The translations under genes and the position numbers were made by a program. From NCBI RefSeq assembly GCF_030123505.1, contig NZ_CP126115.1, positions 5,222,001 through 5,286,000 of the forward strand: DNA of 64,000 nucleotides, given 5' to 3'. The notes below the pieces were generated by a model that had not been told where the DNA came from, ran no database searches, and worked only from the letters and a program-made list of their open reading frames with translations. The DNA comes from Neobacillus sp. YX16 (GTDB taxonomy: Bacteria > Bacillota > Bacilli > Bacillales > Cytobacillaceae). Position 1 is the stretch's first letter, and each line of letters starts with the position of its first letter. Shown here piece by piece: positions 9,841 through 18,503 of this stretch.

Positions 9841-9972
9841 CTTGTTCCCCCTCATGTGCAGCTTCAAAAATTAATGAGTCTCCCACCCGTCTGTTTATTA
9901 ACTATTATGTAAGGAATGGACGAGTTATGCCAGAAATATGGAGGTGGCCTTCTACTGATTTTTATGCAAAAA

Positions 9973-9999
9973 AAAGGAAGAAGCATAGCTTCTCCCTTT
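9973..9999 (-). terminator. Terminator downstream of the EnvC-like gene
   Basis: A 12-bp stem with one mismatch (AAAGGAAGAAGC / GCTTCTCCCTTT) and a 3-base loop is followed on the minus strand by a run of seven T, just after the peptidase stop codon. Confidence 0.8.
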
Positions 10000-10004
10000 A
10001 GACT

Positions 10005-11333
10005 TTATGGCATTGGTACAATTCCCACAGGATTGATTGCGTTACTCTTACTTCCATTCCATTGCCCTCTATGAAGTTCAAAGTGTAAATGTTTACCCGT
10101 TGAATCACCGGTGTTACCCATAATTCCAATTTGCTGGCCTTTTTTTACAACTGCTCCAGAGCTGACCATTCGCGCTTCCATATGAGCAGAAACCGTTGTA
10201 TACGTTTGTCCATTCACAGAATGGGCGATAAAAACAACATTCCCATAACTGCTAGAATAGTAGGATTGAATAACAACACCATCGGCTGCTGCCCAAATTG
10301 GTACATTTGCTGCACGATTAGCTATATCTATCCCATAGTGGAAGGAGCCCCATCTAGGTTCAAACCCTGATGTAAAAGTTCCATTCGCTGGCATTGTGAA
10401 TGCTCCACTAGAAACCGGTGGAGATGGTTGTGACGGGGTACTATCCCCTCCACCACTGCCAGAAGCAGAACCAGAACCAGAACCAGAATTATTGTTGTTC
10501 GCAGCTGCCGCTGCGGCTGCAGCATCAGCGGCTGCCTTTGCTTCGGCAGCAACTGCTGCTTGGCGTTGTTGTTCAAGCTCAATGGCTTTTTGAATGGCTG
10601 CTGATTGTCCCGCTAGAATTTGTGCCTCTTCTTGAAGCTCCATTTTATGCTCATGAATTTCATCTTCCTGCTCTTCTAACGAAGCTAATAACTTATCCTT
10701 TTCTGCTCTCTGTGCATTTAATTGTTGGTTCATTTTTTCTAAGTCAGCGAGCATAGTTTGAACACTAGCTAGCTCTACTTCCAGCTTGGCTTGATTTTCC
10801 TCGAGACTCTTTTTATCCGCTTCATGCTGAACTAGAATATCCTGGTCTGCCTGCATGATTGTAGCCACTGCACTTGCACGGTCAATAAAATCACTAAAGT
10901 TTTTTGACCCCATTAACACGTCAAGATAACTGACCATTCCACCTGTTTCTTGATAATTTCGGGCACGGTCTTTTAAAAGCTCATTTCTCTTATCAATTCG
11001 TTCTTTTGTCACCTTAATTTCTTCCTGGAGTCTAGTAATTTCTGCTTTTGTTTCCTCTAGCTCGGCCGTTTTTTCTCTGATTTTTTTATGTGTATCGCCA
11101 ATCGAAAGATCAAGGCGAGTCATTTCTTCTTTTACATCTGCCTGCTTTGAATTTAAACTATTAATCTGTTGATCTGCATTATTGATATCAGAAGATAATT
11201 CTGAATTTTTCTTTTGAATTTCTTGTTGCTGTTTTTGTAAGCCTGAAATAGAAGCCGCTTCAGCGATTCCCCCAAAAATACTGCTTACAATGAATGTTCC
11301 TGCAACAGCAAAAGTTACCAATGATTTTTTCAA
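10005..11333 (-). CDS. EnvC/PcsB-like secreted M23 (LytM) peptidoglycan hydrolase or activator
   Basis: Secreted two-part protein of about 442 aa. It has a signal peptide (residues 1-25), a long coiled coil (about 30-260, rich in E, K and Q), a low-complexity Ala then Gly/Ser linker (about 265-305), and a C-terminal M23 domain. That domain keeps the zinc ligands HYGID, the SAHM histidine and HLHFELH, so it is probably active. TTG at 11333 is preferred because GGAGGAG lies 9 bases upstream and it opens a normal signal peptide; the longer frame to 11375 reads through that site. It lies directly downstream of ftsEX, whose complex controls hydrolases of this kind through their coiled coils. Confidence 0.88.
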   Translation of the reverse strand: MKKSLVTFAVAGTFIVSSIFGGIAEAASISGLQKQQQEIQKKNSELSSDINNADQQINSLNSKQADVKEEMTRLDLSIGDTHKKIREKTAELEETKAEITRLQEEIKVTKERIDKRNELLKDRARNYQETGGMVSYLDVLMGSKNFSDFIDRASAVATIMQADQDILVQHEADKKSLEENQAKLEVELASVQTMLADLEKMNQQLNAQRAEKDKLLASLEEQEDEIHEHKMELQEEAQILAGQSAAIQKAIELEQQRQAAVAAEAKAAADAAAAAAAANNNNSGSGSGSASGSGGGDSTPSQPSPPVSSGAFTMPANGTFTSGFEPRWGSFHYGIDIANRAANVPIWAAADGVVIQSYYSSSYGNVVFIAHSVNGQTYTTVSAHMEARMVSSGAVVKKGQQIGIMGNTGDSTGKHLHFELHRGQWNGSKSNAINPVGIVPMP

Positions 11334-11398
11334 GTCCCAGTTCTCCTCCCCACTTATACATTTATGTAAGGGCAAATCGTTCTACCCTGCTATTTAAA

Positions 11399-11430
11399 TC
11401 AGGAAGGACATTTTACACTGCCCTTCCTGA
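11399..11430 (-). terminator. Hairpin between ftsX and the EnvC-like gene
   Basis: A 9-bp perfect stem (TCAGGAAGG / CCTTCCTGA) with a 14-base loop follows the ftsX stop. The T-run after it on the minus strand is short (TTTAAATAG), so this may be a partial terminator that lets some ftsEX transcript continue into the peptidase gene. Confidence 0.55.
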
Positions 11431-11435
11431 CAAAA

Positions 11436-12329
11436 TTAAACCTTTAAGAACTTTCTAACTGACATCACACTGCCCCAGATTCCGATTAAACCTCCCATTA
11501 AAAGAAGGAGTCCAGAAACCTGATACATAAACGGGCTAAATGGAAGAATTTGAATGAAGTTCCCTATTAACTTTGGTGCTAGATACTCATAAGCGTTATA
11601 GTAAGCAATCGATATTAAAATAATTGGCAGGATTGCACCAAGGATGCCAAGCCATAATCCTTCTAAGAAGAATGGCCACCTAATAAAGTTATTCGTTGCT
11701 CCTACCAGCCTCATAATCTTAATTTCTCTACGGCGAGCTATGATCGTAATTTTAATAGTATTAGATATTAAGAATACCGCAGTGAAAAATAATCCAGCGA
11801 TTAATACAATTCCTACATTTCGGCTTGCTTTGATAAAGTTAAATAATTTTTCAACCGTTCCCTTACCGTACACAGCCTTCGTAACATACTCTAGCTTTCC
11901 AATTTCCTTTGCTGCTTTCATAGTATCTTGTGGCTTTTTCGTTTTTACGATAAATACATCGTTAAGTGGATTGTCTTGTTCGAAAAGTTTAAATGCTTGT
12001 CCATCCTCACCCATGCTCTTAATTAACTCTTCAAGCTCTTGTTCCTTGGATGAAAATTTCACACTCTGTACTTCTGAAATATTTTCAATCGCACTTTTTA
12101 ACTTTTGCTGATCTTCATCATTTGCTGCAACATCGATGTGAACGCGAATTTGCACGTCCTCTTCTATGGTCTCAGCCACTTTATTGAGATTCATCATAAT
12201 AACGAAAAAGACACCAACTAAAATGAGCGTTACCGTAACAGCACTTACGGAGGCAAACGTCATCCAGCCATTTCTTCCAATACTCTTAAAGCTTTCACGC
12301 GCATGACGGCCAAGAGTTCTAATTTTCAT
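11436..12329 (-). CDS. ftsX: Cell division ABC transporter permease-like protein FtsX
   Basis: Membrane partner of FtsE. It is about 297 aa with an N-terminal membrane segment (around residues 22-45), a large extracellular domain (about 50-165) that should contact the EnvC-like hydrolase, and three C-terminal membrane segments with the FtsX-type ARRREIKIMRLVGAT motif. The start is ATG 12329 (MKIRTLGRH, the usual family start), with a GAGGTGATT site; it overlaps the end of ftsE by 11 bases. A longer frame to 12356 is unlikely. The ftsE-ftsX overlap indicates coupled translation. Confidence 0.95.
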   Translation of the reverse strand: MKIRTLGRHARESFKSIGRNGWMTFASVSAVTVTLILVGVFFVIMMNLNKVAETIEEDVQIRVHIDVAANDEDQQKLKSAIENISEVQSVKFSSKEQELEELIKSMGEDGQAFKLFEQDNPLNDVFIVKTKKPQDTMKAAKEIGKLEYVTKAVYGKGTVEKLFNFIKASRNVGIVLIAGLFFTAVFLISNTIKITIIARRREIKIMRLVGATNNFIRWPFFLEGLWLGILGAILPIILISIAYYNAYEYLAPKLIGNFIQILPFSPFMYQVSGLLLLMGGLIGIWGSVMSVRKFLKV

Positions 12330-13005
12330 AACCGTAATCACCTCTTTGTTCATCACGTGCTATTTTACCAGCCTCAATGGCTATTACACGATGTTTAATG
12401 GTGTTGACGATTTCCCGATTATGAGTTGCCATTACAATCGTAGTACCCCTGTTATTAATCTCTTCAAAGATACTCATGATTTCCCATGATGTCTCTGGAT
12501 CAAGGTTACCTGTAGGTTCGTCCGCTATTACTACCTTTGGTGAGTTAACAATCGAACGGGCAATCGAAACACGCTGCTGCTCGCCTCCGGATAACTCTGT
12601 TGGAAGCATTCTTGCTTTATGCTTAAGGTTAACAAGGTCAAGTACTTCCATTACGCGCTTCTTGATATATTTCGGCTGCGCTTCAATAACTTCAAGTGCA
12701 AAGGCAACATTCTCATAAACGGTTTTCATTGGCAACAGTTTAAAGTCTTGAAAGACTACACCAAGATTCCGCCTGAAAATAGGCACTTTCTTATTTTTTA
12801 TTTTAGCCAGGTTAACACCATTCATCGTGATTGTACCTGAAGTTGGGACTTCCTCACGATACATCATTTTAATGAACGTAGACTTCCCCGCACCACTTGG
12901 ACCAACTACATAGACAAACTCGCCTTGGTTAATCCGTACGTCAATCCCATTTATGGCAGTAACCCCATTTGGGTACTTTTTAAACACATCCTGCATTTCT
13001 ATCAT
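12319..13005 (-). CDS. ftsE: Cell division ATP-binding protein FtsE
   Basis: Cytoplasmic ABC ATPase of 228 aa that drives FtsX and so regulates peptidoglycan hydrolases. Walker A (GPSGAGKST) is near residues 36-44, the signature is LSGGEQQR, and Walker B is VVIADEPTGNLDP. The N-terminus MIEMQDVFKKYPNG is typical of FtsE in Bacilli. The start is ATG 13005 with an AAGGTGATC site. The gene heads an ftsE-ftsX-envC-like cluster; a TATAAT-like -10 on the minus strand lies near 13121-13126 but has no good -35. Confidence 0.96.
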   Translation of the reverse strand: MIEMQDVFKKYPNGVTAINGIDVRINQGEFVYVVGPSGAGKSTFIKMMYREEVPTSGTITMNGVNLAKIKNKKVPIFRRNLGVVFQDFKLLPMKTVYENVAFALEVIEAQPKYIKKRVMEVLDLVNLKHKARMLPTELSGGEQQRVSIARSIVNSPKVVIADEPTGNLDPETSWEIMSIFEEINNRGTTIVMATHNREIVNTIKHRVIAIEAGKIARDEQRGDYGYEN

Positions 13006-13263
13006 TTTAGATCACCTTTATAAGTTAGTTTCGAAACAATATTATTCGACATTAACCTCTTATTTTCTTGCACAAAAACAAAATCCTAGACAAAATACTG
13101 CAGGATTTCGCATAAATTCATTATAACACTCTATAGGCGTAAAAAAAGCGGTAAAATTATTACAGTTTCTTTTCAAAACCTACATAAATTGTTATATATA
13201 TCCTAGATTTTTCGACAAAATCATAAAATTCCTATGAAAATATTAAGTTTTTGTAAAAATAAA

Positions 13264-13292
13264 AAACGTTCTGTATAAATAACAGAACGTTT
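13264..13292 (-). terminator. Terminator downstream of cccB
   Basis: A perfect 11-bp stem (AAACGTTCTGT / ACAGAACGTTT) with a 7-base loop is followed on the minus strand by TTTTATTTTTAC, 8 bases after the cccB stop. Confidence 0.85.
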
Positions 13293-13299
13293 ACAATCA

Positions 13300-13620
13300 T
13301 TACTTTTTAGCTGAAAGCCAATCTGCAACCTTATCAAGGTCTTCGCCTTCAATTAGACCTGCTGGCATTCCGCCGTCTGTACCATCTTTGATGATAGCAG
13401 CAATTTCATCTTTTGACTTGGTAGCTCCAACAGCAGTTAGGTCAGGTCCCATACCACCCTTTAAGTCACCGCCATGGCAGCTTGAGCACTTTTGTGAATA
13501 AACTTTTTCAGCATCACCTGCTTGTGCTGTGTCTCCACCCTCGTCGTCCCCGCCGCCACATGCAGCAAGACCCATAACTAGAGCTGTTCCCAGTAACATC
13601 TTTAGCAGTTTTTTCTTCAT
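13300..13620 (-). CDS. cccB: Cytochrome c-551-like monohaem lipoprotein
   Basis: Small electron carrier of 106 aa on the outer face of the membrane. The lipobox is LAACG (Cys about residue 21), followed by an acidic Gly/Asp linker that tethers the haem domain. There is one haem motif (CSSCH at about 48-52) and a likely Met ligand in GGMPAG. Length and position (next to ftsE, as in B. subtilis) fit CccB. It probably passes electrons to a caa3-type oxidase. In this strain it could also exchange electrons with the multihaem proteins 3 kb away, but that is inference only. Confidence 0.92.
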   Translation of the reverse strand: MKKKLLKMLLGTALVMGLAACGGGDDEGGDTAQAGDAEKVYSQKCSSCHGGDLKGGMGPDLTAVGATKSKDEIAAIIKDGTDGGMPAGLIEGEDLDKVADWLSAKK

Positions 13621-13671
13621 AGTTACTCCCCCTTAATGAAAAAATTACCATACGAAGATAGTATAGCAGTC

Positions 13672-14535
13672 TTACGCCCTTTTGAAACCTTCTCCCAGCA
13701 CTTCAGAAGCATCCATAACGACGACAAACGCAGTCGGGTCAAGGGTTTTAACCAATTGTTTCAATTTTGTGAACTCACGTTGATCAACTACACACATAAG
13801 AACTGGACGTTCATTATCGGTAAACCCACCATATGCAGATAGTTTTGTCACGCCCCGGTCAATTTTATTTAGAATTCCCGCGCGAACTTCCTCTTGCTTA
13901 TTCGTAATTATCATCGCCGTTTTCGACCTGCCAAAACCAACCTGAACCAAATCTATCGTTTTGCTTGTTACATATAAGGCAATGAGTGCATATAATCCAC
14001 GTTCAATATCGAACACAAGAGCAGCTGAAATGACGATAAGTCCATCAATCAGAACAACACTCGTTCCAAGTGTTAACCCTGTATATTTTGTAATAATTTG
14101 TGCCGCCAAGTCCGTTCCGCCTGTTGAAGCATTTCCTCTAAAAACAATTCCAAGCCCAAGACCTACTGCAATCCCGCCAAACAAAGCACTAAGTAATGCG
14201 TCATTCGTCCACGGTTCAATATTCTTTGTTAAAAAAACAACAAATGGTAAAAATAATGTACCGACAAGGGTTTTAACCCCAAATTGTTTTCCTAGTAAAA
14301 TAACTCCAGCAATAAACAATGGAATATTAAAAGCCCACTGTACGTAAGCAGGTTCCCATCCGAGCACGCTTAATAATATCGTACTGATTCCGCTGACTCC
14401 TCCTGAAGCAATTTGATTAGGCAGCAGAAAAACATTAAAGGCCAGCGCGATAATAGCAGATCCGATTATTACGTTTATGTATTCTAAAGCACTTTCAAAT
14501 TTCGATGCAGTCTGGTTACTTTTTCTCTTATTCAT
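13672..14535 (-). CDS. yvjA: YitT/DUF2179-family membrane protein (YvjA-like)
   Basis: Integral membrane protein of 287 aa with about five to six membrane segments (residues 15-185), including the family motifs NQIASGGVSGIS and GNASTGGTDL. A C-terminal cytoplasmic DUF2179 domain follows (about 205-285). B. subtilis has a YitT-family gene, yvjA, at the same place beside prfB. Its biochemical role is not known; a transport function has been suggested for the family. It has a GAGGGGAATTGCACA site before ATG 14535. Confidence 0.85.
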   Translation of the reverse strand: MNKRKSNQTASKFESALEYINVIIGSAIIALAFNVFLLPNQIASGGVSGISTILLSVLGWEPAYVQWAFNIPLFIAGVILLGKQFGVKTLVGTLFLPFVVFLTKNIEPWTNDALLSALFGGIAVGLGLGIVFRGNASTGGTDLAAQIITKYTGLTLGTSVVLIDGLIVISAALVFDIERGLYALIALYVTSKTIDLVQVGFGRSKTAMIITNKQEEVRAGILNKIDRGVTKLSAYGGFTDNERPVLMCVVDQREFTKLKQLVKTLDPTAFVVVMDASEVLGEGFKRA

Positions 14536-14678
14536 TGTGCAATTCCCCTCTATATTACCTTTTTGCTATATTTTCTAACTCAACCGTAGGTGAGTATAGC
14601 ATGGCAATAATTTGCTGTAAATGGGATTGAGATAACGCATTAAAGGGTTAAATTTTTATTAGTATTTACTATTAAATA

Positions 14679-14712
14679 AAAAAAACTCGTCATATTCTTT
14701 GTGAGTTTTTTT
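14679..14712. terminator. Terminator between prfB and yvjA
   Basis: AAAAACTC and GAGTTTTT arms enclose a 14-base loop. The minus-strand T-run (TTTTTTTATTTAA) suits prfB termination. A second weaker hairpin (GAAATGACG / CGTCATTTC, 14783-14815) lies between it and the prfB stop. Confidence 0.65.
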
Positions 14713-14822
14713 GAGGTACATGAGCCTGCCTGATACCCCAGCCAAGTAATTGTGTTTTAAAGTCAAATTCATGTTAACGAAAGAAATGACGCGAGCAATT
14801 TGCACACGTCATTTCAATTTGA

Positions 14823-15924
14823 TTATGAAATTCTAGAACGAAGGTAAGCATCAATAAATGGATCCAAATCTCCATCCATAACACCTTGGACGTTTCCACT
14901 TTCTGCACTCGTCCGATGATCCTTTACCATTGAATAAGGGTGGAATACGTAGGAGCGAATTTGGCTGCCCCAGCCGATTTCTTTTTGTTCACCGCGAATT
15001 TCCAGTAGTTCTTTTTCCTGCTGTTCGATTTCGCGTTGATAAAGCTTGGCTTTCAACATTTTCATCGCTGCTTCACGGTTCTTAATCTGTGAGCGCTCAT
15101 TCTGACAGGTAACAACAACCCCTGTTGGCATATGGGTAATCCTCACAGCTGAATCAGTGGTATTAATATGCTGTCCACCTGCACCGCTGGCACGATACGT
15201 ATCTATTTTTAGATCCTCAGTACGGATTTCTATTTCAATTTCATCATTAAATTCAGGCATAACCTCACACGATACAAAGGATGTATGACGACGGCCAGAA
15301 GCATCAAACGGTGAAATCCTGACTAAACGATGGACCCCTTTTTCCGCCTTTAAATAACCGTATGCGTTATGACCTCTTATCGCCAAGGTTACACTTTTAA
15401 TCCCCGCTTCATCACCAGGAAGATAATCAAGTGTTTCAACCTTAAAGCCCTTTTTCTCTGCCCAACGTGTATACATACGGAGCAGCATCGAGCCCCAGTC
15501 CTGTGACTCTGTTCCACCAGCACCTGGGTGCAGCTCTAATATCGCATTATGTTTATCATATTCTTCGCTTAGCAGCAGCTGAAGTTCAAATTCATTTAAT
15601 CTTGAGGTCAGTTTGATTAACTCTTCCTCAAGCTCTGTCTGGAGTTCCGCATCACTTTCTTCTTTTACAAGCTCATAGCTTACTTCAAGATTCTCAAATG
15701 TTTCGAATAAGTCACTAAACTCATTTACCTGATCCTTTAAAGCATTGGCTTCACCAATGACAGTTTGGGCCGCCTGCTGGTCGTTCCAGAAATCAGGATG
15801 AAGCATTTGATCATCCAATTCAGCTATGCGCGCTTCCTTATTTTCAAGGTCAAAGAGACCCCCTAAAGTCCGCTAATTTCTTAGCTGATTTTTCAAGTTC
15901 ATTTCGAATTTCTGCTATTTCCAT
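14823..15924 (-). CDS. prfB: Peptide chain release factor 2 (RF2), with programmed +1 frameshift
   Basis: RF2 reads UAA and UGA. The gene is in two frames: a 24-codon first part from ATG 15924 (AGAGGTGAC site), then in-frame TGA at 15852-15850, then the +1 frame to 14823. The junction AGG-GGG-TCT-CTT-TGA-C is the classical RF2 frameshift site, so this is functional recoding and not a broken gene. The main part has the GGQ loop (SGAGGQHIN, where the glutamine is methylated in other species), and the SPF-type tripeptide region is visible ([14 protein letters not shown]). In B. subtilis prfB follows secA in one operon; here secA is elsewhere and inverted, so prfB has its own promoter. Confidence 0.97.
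15850..15864 (-). other. prfB programmed +1 frameshift site
   Basis: On the minus strand the sequence AGGGGG (internal Shine-Dalgarno-like) is followed by TCT CTT TGA C. When RF2 is scarce the ribosome slips from CTT to TTT and continues in the +1 frame, giving autoregulation. The elements and spacing match the canonical site. Confidence 0.97.
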
Positions 15925-15994
15925 TTTCGTCACCTCTATAAAAATTACGGTCTATTTCTAGCATATGTCATGGGCGTTCGTTTGTTCCTTATCC

Positions 15995-16024
15995 ATTATA
16001 GCCTGTATGGTGGGGAAATTTCAA
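15995..16024 (-). promoter_or_regulatory. Predicted sigma-A promoter of prfB
   Basis: On the minus strand, TTGAAA (16024-16019) and TATAAT (16000-15995) are separated by 18 bases, so transcription should start near 15988, about 64 bases before ATG. The DnaA-box-like cluster begins about 30 bases upstream of the -35. Confidence 0.65.
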
Positions 16025-16055
16025 AAATGAATAAATTTGAAGCGTTATTTGAATC

Positions 16056-16263
16056 TGTGGATAACAAAACTTATCAACAATTAAATAAATCCTAAAATAT
16101 AAAAACACGGGAAAACCATGTGGATAAGTGTACTTATCTACATACTTTTTTCAAAAGTCTAACAATTCTATCCACATATCTACAAATCCACAGGAGTTAT
16201 CTACAATTTAAAAGTTTCTATACAATAATGCTCTACTTATCCACAAGACCTAAGTTATCCTTA
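16056..16263. promoter_or_regulatory. DnaA-box-like cluster (about ten 9-mers in 208 bp)
   Basis: Against the consensus TTATCCACA there are three exact copies: 16056-16064 and 16119-16127 on the minus strand, 16237-16245 on the plus strand. There are four copies with one mismatch (16071-16079, 16134-16142, 16168-16176, 16197-16205) and three with two mismatches (16176-16184, 16184-16192, 16255-16263). The stretch is AT-rich and lies between prfB and the cytochrome genes. It could titrate DnaA, regulate prfB or load DnaA elsewhere. No dnaA, dnaN or rep gene is near. Confidence 0.75.
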
Positions 16264-16335
16264 TTAAAGAACGTTATATCATAAAACTATTTATTAAAAC
16301 ATATCTATTAAATCGTCCTCCAAATAAAAAAATCA

Positions 16336-16351
16336 GGAGGCACATGCCTCC
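16336..16351 (-). terminator. Terminator downstream of the octahaem cytochrome gene
   Basis: GGAGGCA / TGCCTCC inverted repeat directly after the stop codon (16359-16361), followed on the minus strand by TGATTTTTTTATTT. It ends the cytochrome block. Confidence 0.8.
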
Positions 16352-16358
16352 CATTTTT

Positions 16359-18503
16359 TTATGGTTCTGGTACTATTCCCTGTTTAGGTGCATGAGCAGC
16401 ACTAAATGCTCTTTCCACCTCTGTCTCCCCTCTACCATGACAGTATGAGCAGGCTTTGTCAGGATTATCACTATGCTGTATTCGCGTTGAGTCATATTTT
16501 TGTCCTGTGACCCCGTAGATGGCAGTTGTGCCATTGTGACAGGCCATACAGAATTCCCGCCCCTTGGAATCTGTTAATATTTTGAACTCTCGCTCAGTAG
16601 AACCAATTAATACTTTAATAATTTTACTATCAGTATCAACAGCATTAAATGACTGTACACTCTCGTGCCCTAATGATTCTTTAAGTTGTTTTATATTGTT
16701 AGACCCATGGGTATCATGACACTCTGCACATGGAAGGTACCCAACAAGAGGACTACCATCTTGAGCTTTGATAATATGTCCTGAAAAATCTTTCTCCTCT
16801 ACTGTTATCTCACGATTAGAGAAGGAGGATTGTCCGTTGATATCTTCATACTGTTTCTTGATTTCTTCGGTCAAATTATTGTAATGACTTGCTATATCAG
16901 CAATCTTTTCATATTTCTGTTTGAAATCTCCATTATGACAGCGGAGGCAGAGCTCATAATCTTCATAGATTCCAATTGCTGTACTCGATTTACTATATTT
17001 GAAAACTCGATACTCTACAGCAGGATTAGCAATTCTTTCGGCACTATCGTTTTCATGACAAGACTCACACAATTGTTCCTTACTGCTAATTTCCTCTGTT
17101 GGTTTATTCGGATCTACCGGATCCGATGGTAAATGCTTATAAGTAATATGGTCTTGTGCCATGTTTGGATTTTTTTCTGACCAATCCAAATGAGGATTAT
17201 GACAGCTTGCACAGGAACTCCCACTTGGTTTACCATCAATCTTTACAGCTGCATTATGGGTATGTGCGGTAAGCCTATTCTCGGGCAATGGCGCTACTGT
17301 ACCGTCATGACAAGCCATACAATAGTTGTCAGATGCAAGATTCTCTTTTTGCACTATTTGCTCTGGTGCGGTTTCCATTTTAGGTGAAATCAATTCAGGA
17401 TCCTTCGATGCGTGTGTATTATGGCAATTCCCACAGGTATTTACGTTATTAGTATAACTTCCATGTGGATTCTGATGTTCACCTGGTGCGGTTCCAACAG
17501 TCGTGAACGACCAAAATCTTGGGAAAGCACTATTTTCAGCCGAATCAATAATCCCTAATGGACTAATCAAGACATTATATTTTGTACTCGGTGATAATGG
17601 ATTCAATGGTGTGAAGGTTATCTCGTTTGTTAAATTATTATAATTGATCGTTCCATCAACATTTATACCATCATGGGAGAGATTGATACTTTTACTAATT
17701 ACGTCCTGATTGTCATTTAAAGCAGTTGCATCCGATATCTTAACTCTTATAGTAGGATTCAACGAAACTTGCGTCATATCCTGTTTAGGAAAAATATCTG
17801 GCAAGACTTGTGGTCGTAAAGTATCTAATATAAAGGTAGCTTTATTAATATTTCCATTGTTACCTGCTAGGTCAGTTGCATTTGCATAAACAGTATGGCT
17901 GCCTTCGGTTAATTTGGAATCCTGATACACCCATTTCCCCATACTATCAGCATTAACGGACACCCATGTTCCTATGACTTTGCCTTCTGAATCCTCTGTA
18001 CAATCCATACAAATTTTTACGGCAGCAGAAGGTTCTGTGGTTCCTTCTATACTTCTAGAATTCAAATAATCACCATTGCTTGGATTGATAAATGTTATAT
18101 TTGGCAGGGTAGAATCAATTGTTAGTTCAATAGGATTGGAAATTATTTGAACTCCGTCCACGTCAAATCCAGCAGTAATAGTATGAATTCCTTCAGCTAA
18201 TGGTATTGAAATAGTCCAGATGTTATCTATCACATCATTGGTTGTTCCTTTTTCCTCTGTACCATCATAAAGAGTAATAGGGGTTTCAGGTGGCATATTC
18301 TCAACAGTACCGGAAATAGTTACGTTTGTTACTTTTGAAAAATCACCTGTTATTGGTGTATCAATCGTTAACTTGGGATCAGTTGCCGCACCCTTTACAT
18401 TTGTTATAAAAAATATTTGCTGATTTCCTAACAATTGAATAAATAAAACAAGTATGACAAGTACTTGAAATTTGGTCTTATTTAGAAGGCCACTATACCT
18501 CAT
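16359..18503 (-). CDS. Secreted octahaem c-type cytochrome with Ig-like domains
   Basis: Exported protein of 714 aa. A signal peptide or anchor covers residues 10-35. Two Ig-like (Big-type) domains cover about 40-225, and a third SbsA/Big_5-type domain covers about 230-335 (NPTIRVKISD, LSPSTKYNV, FWSFTT). The C-terminal half has eight CXXCH haem motifs, several paired, with CXXCH-x-T/P-H patterns (CGNCHNTH, CASCHNPH, CAECHDTH). A CMDC in the Ig part lacks the His and is not a haem site. There is no LPXTG motif. The start is ATG 18503 with AGAGGTG. The protein may sit in the cell wall or extracellularly as a terminal reductase or as an adhesin-like electron outlet; this role is inferred. It is the last gene of the block. 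Confidence 0.88.
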   Translation of the reverse strand: MRYSGLLNKTKFQVLVILVLFIQLLGNQQIFFITNVKGAATDPKLTIDTPITGDFSKVTNVTISGTVENMPPETPITLYDGTEEKGTTNDVIDNIWTISIPLAEGIHTITAGFDVDGVQIISNPIELTIDSTLPNITFINPSNGDYLNSRSIEGTTEPSAAVKICMDCTEDSEGKVIGTWVSVNADSMGKWVYQDSKLTEGSHTVYANATDLAGNNGNINKATFILDTLRPQVLPDIFPKQDMTQVSLNPTIRVKISDATALNDNQDVISKSINLSHDGINVDGTINYNNLTNEITFTPLNPLSPSTKYNVLISPLGIIDSAENSAFPRFWSFTTVGTAPGEHQNPHGSYTNNVNTCGNCHNTHASKDPELISPKMETAPEQIVQKENLASDNYCMACHDGTVAPLPENRLTAHTHNAAVKIDGKPSGSSCASCHNPHLDWSEKNPNMAQDHITYKHLPSDPVDPNKPTEEISSKEQLCESCHENDSAERIANPAVEYRVFKYSKSSTAIGIYEDYELCLRCHNGDFKQKYEKIADIASHYNNLTEEIKKQYEDINGQSSFSNREITVEEKDFSGHIIKAQDGSPLVGYLPCAECHDTHGSNNIKQLKESLGHESVQSFNAVDTDSKIIKVLIGSTEREFKILTDSKGREFCMACHNGTTAIYGVTGQKYDSTRIQHSDNPDKACSYCHGRGETEVERAFSAAHAPKQGIVPEP

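Noticed and set aside
10396..10593. Open frame rich in Ala opposite the EnvC-like gene
   Set aside because: It is the complementary strand of the Ala/Gly/Ser linker in the M23 protein.
16056..16263. Replication origin of the chromosome or a plasmid
   Set aside because: No dnaA, dnaN, rep or par gene and no strong AT-rich unwinding motif next to the boxes. Kept only as a DnaA-box cluster.
17990..18015. CMDC in the Ig-domain part as a ninth haem site of the octahaem protein
   Set aside because: The motif has Thr instead of the required His after CxxC.
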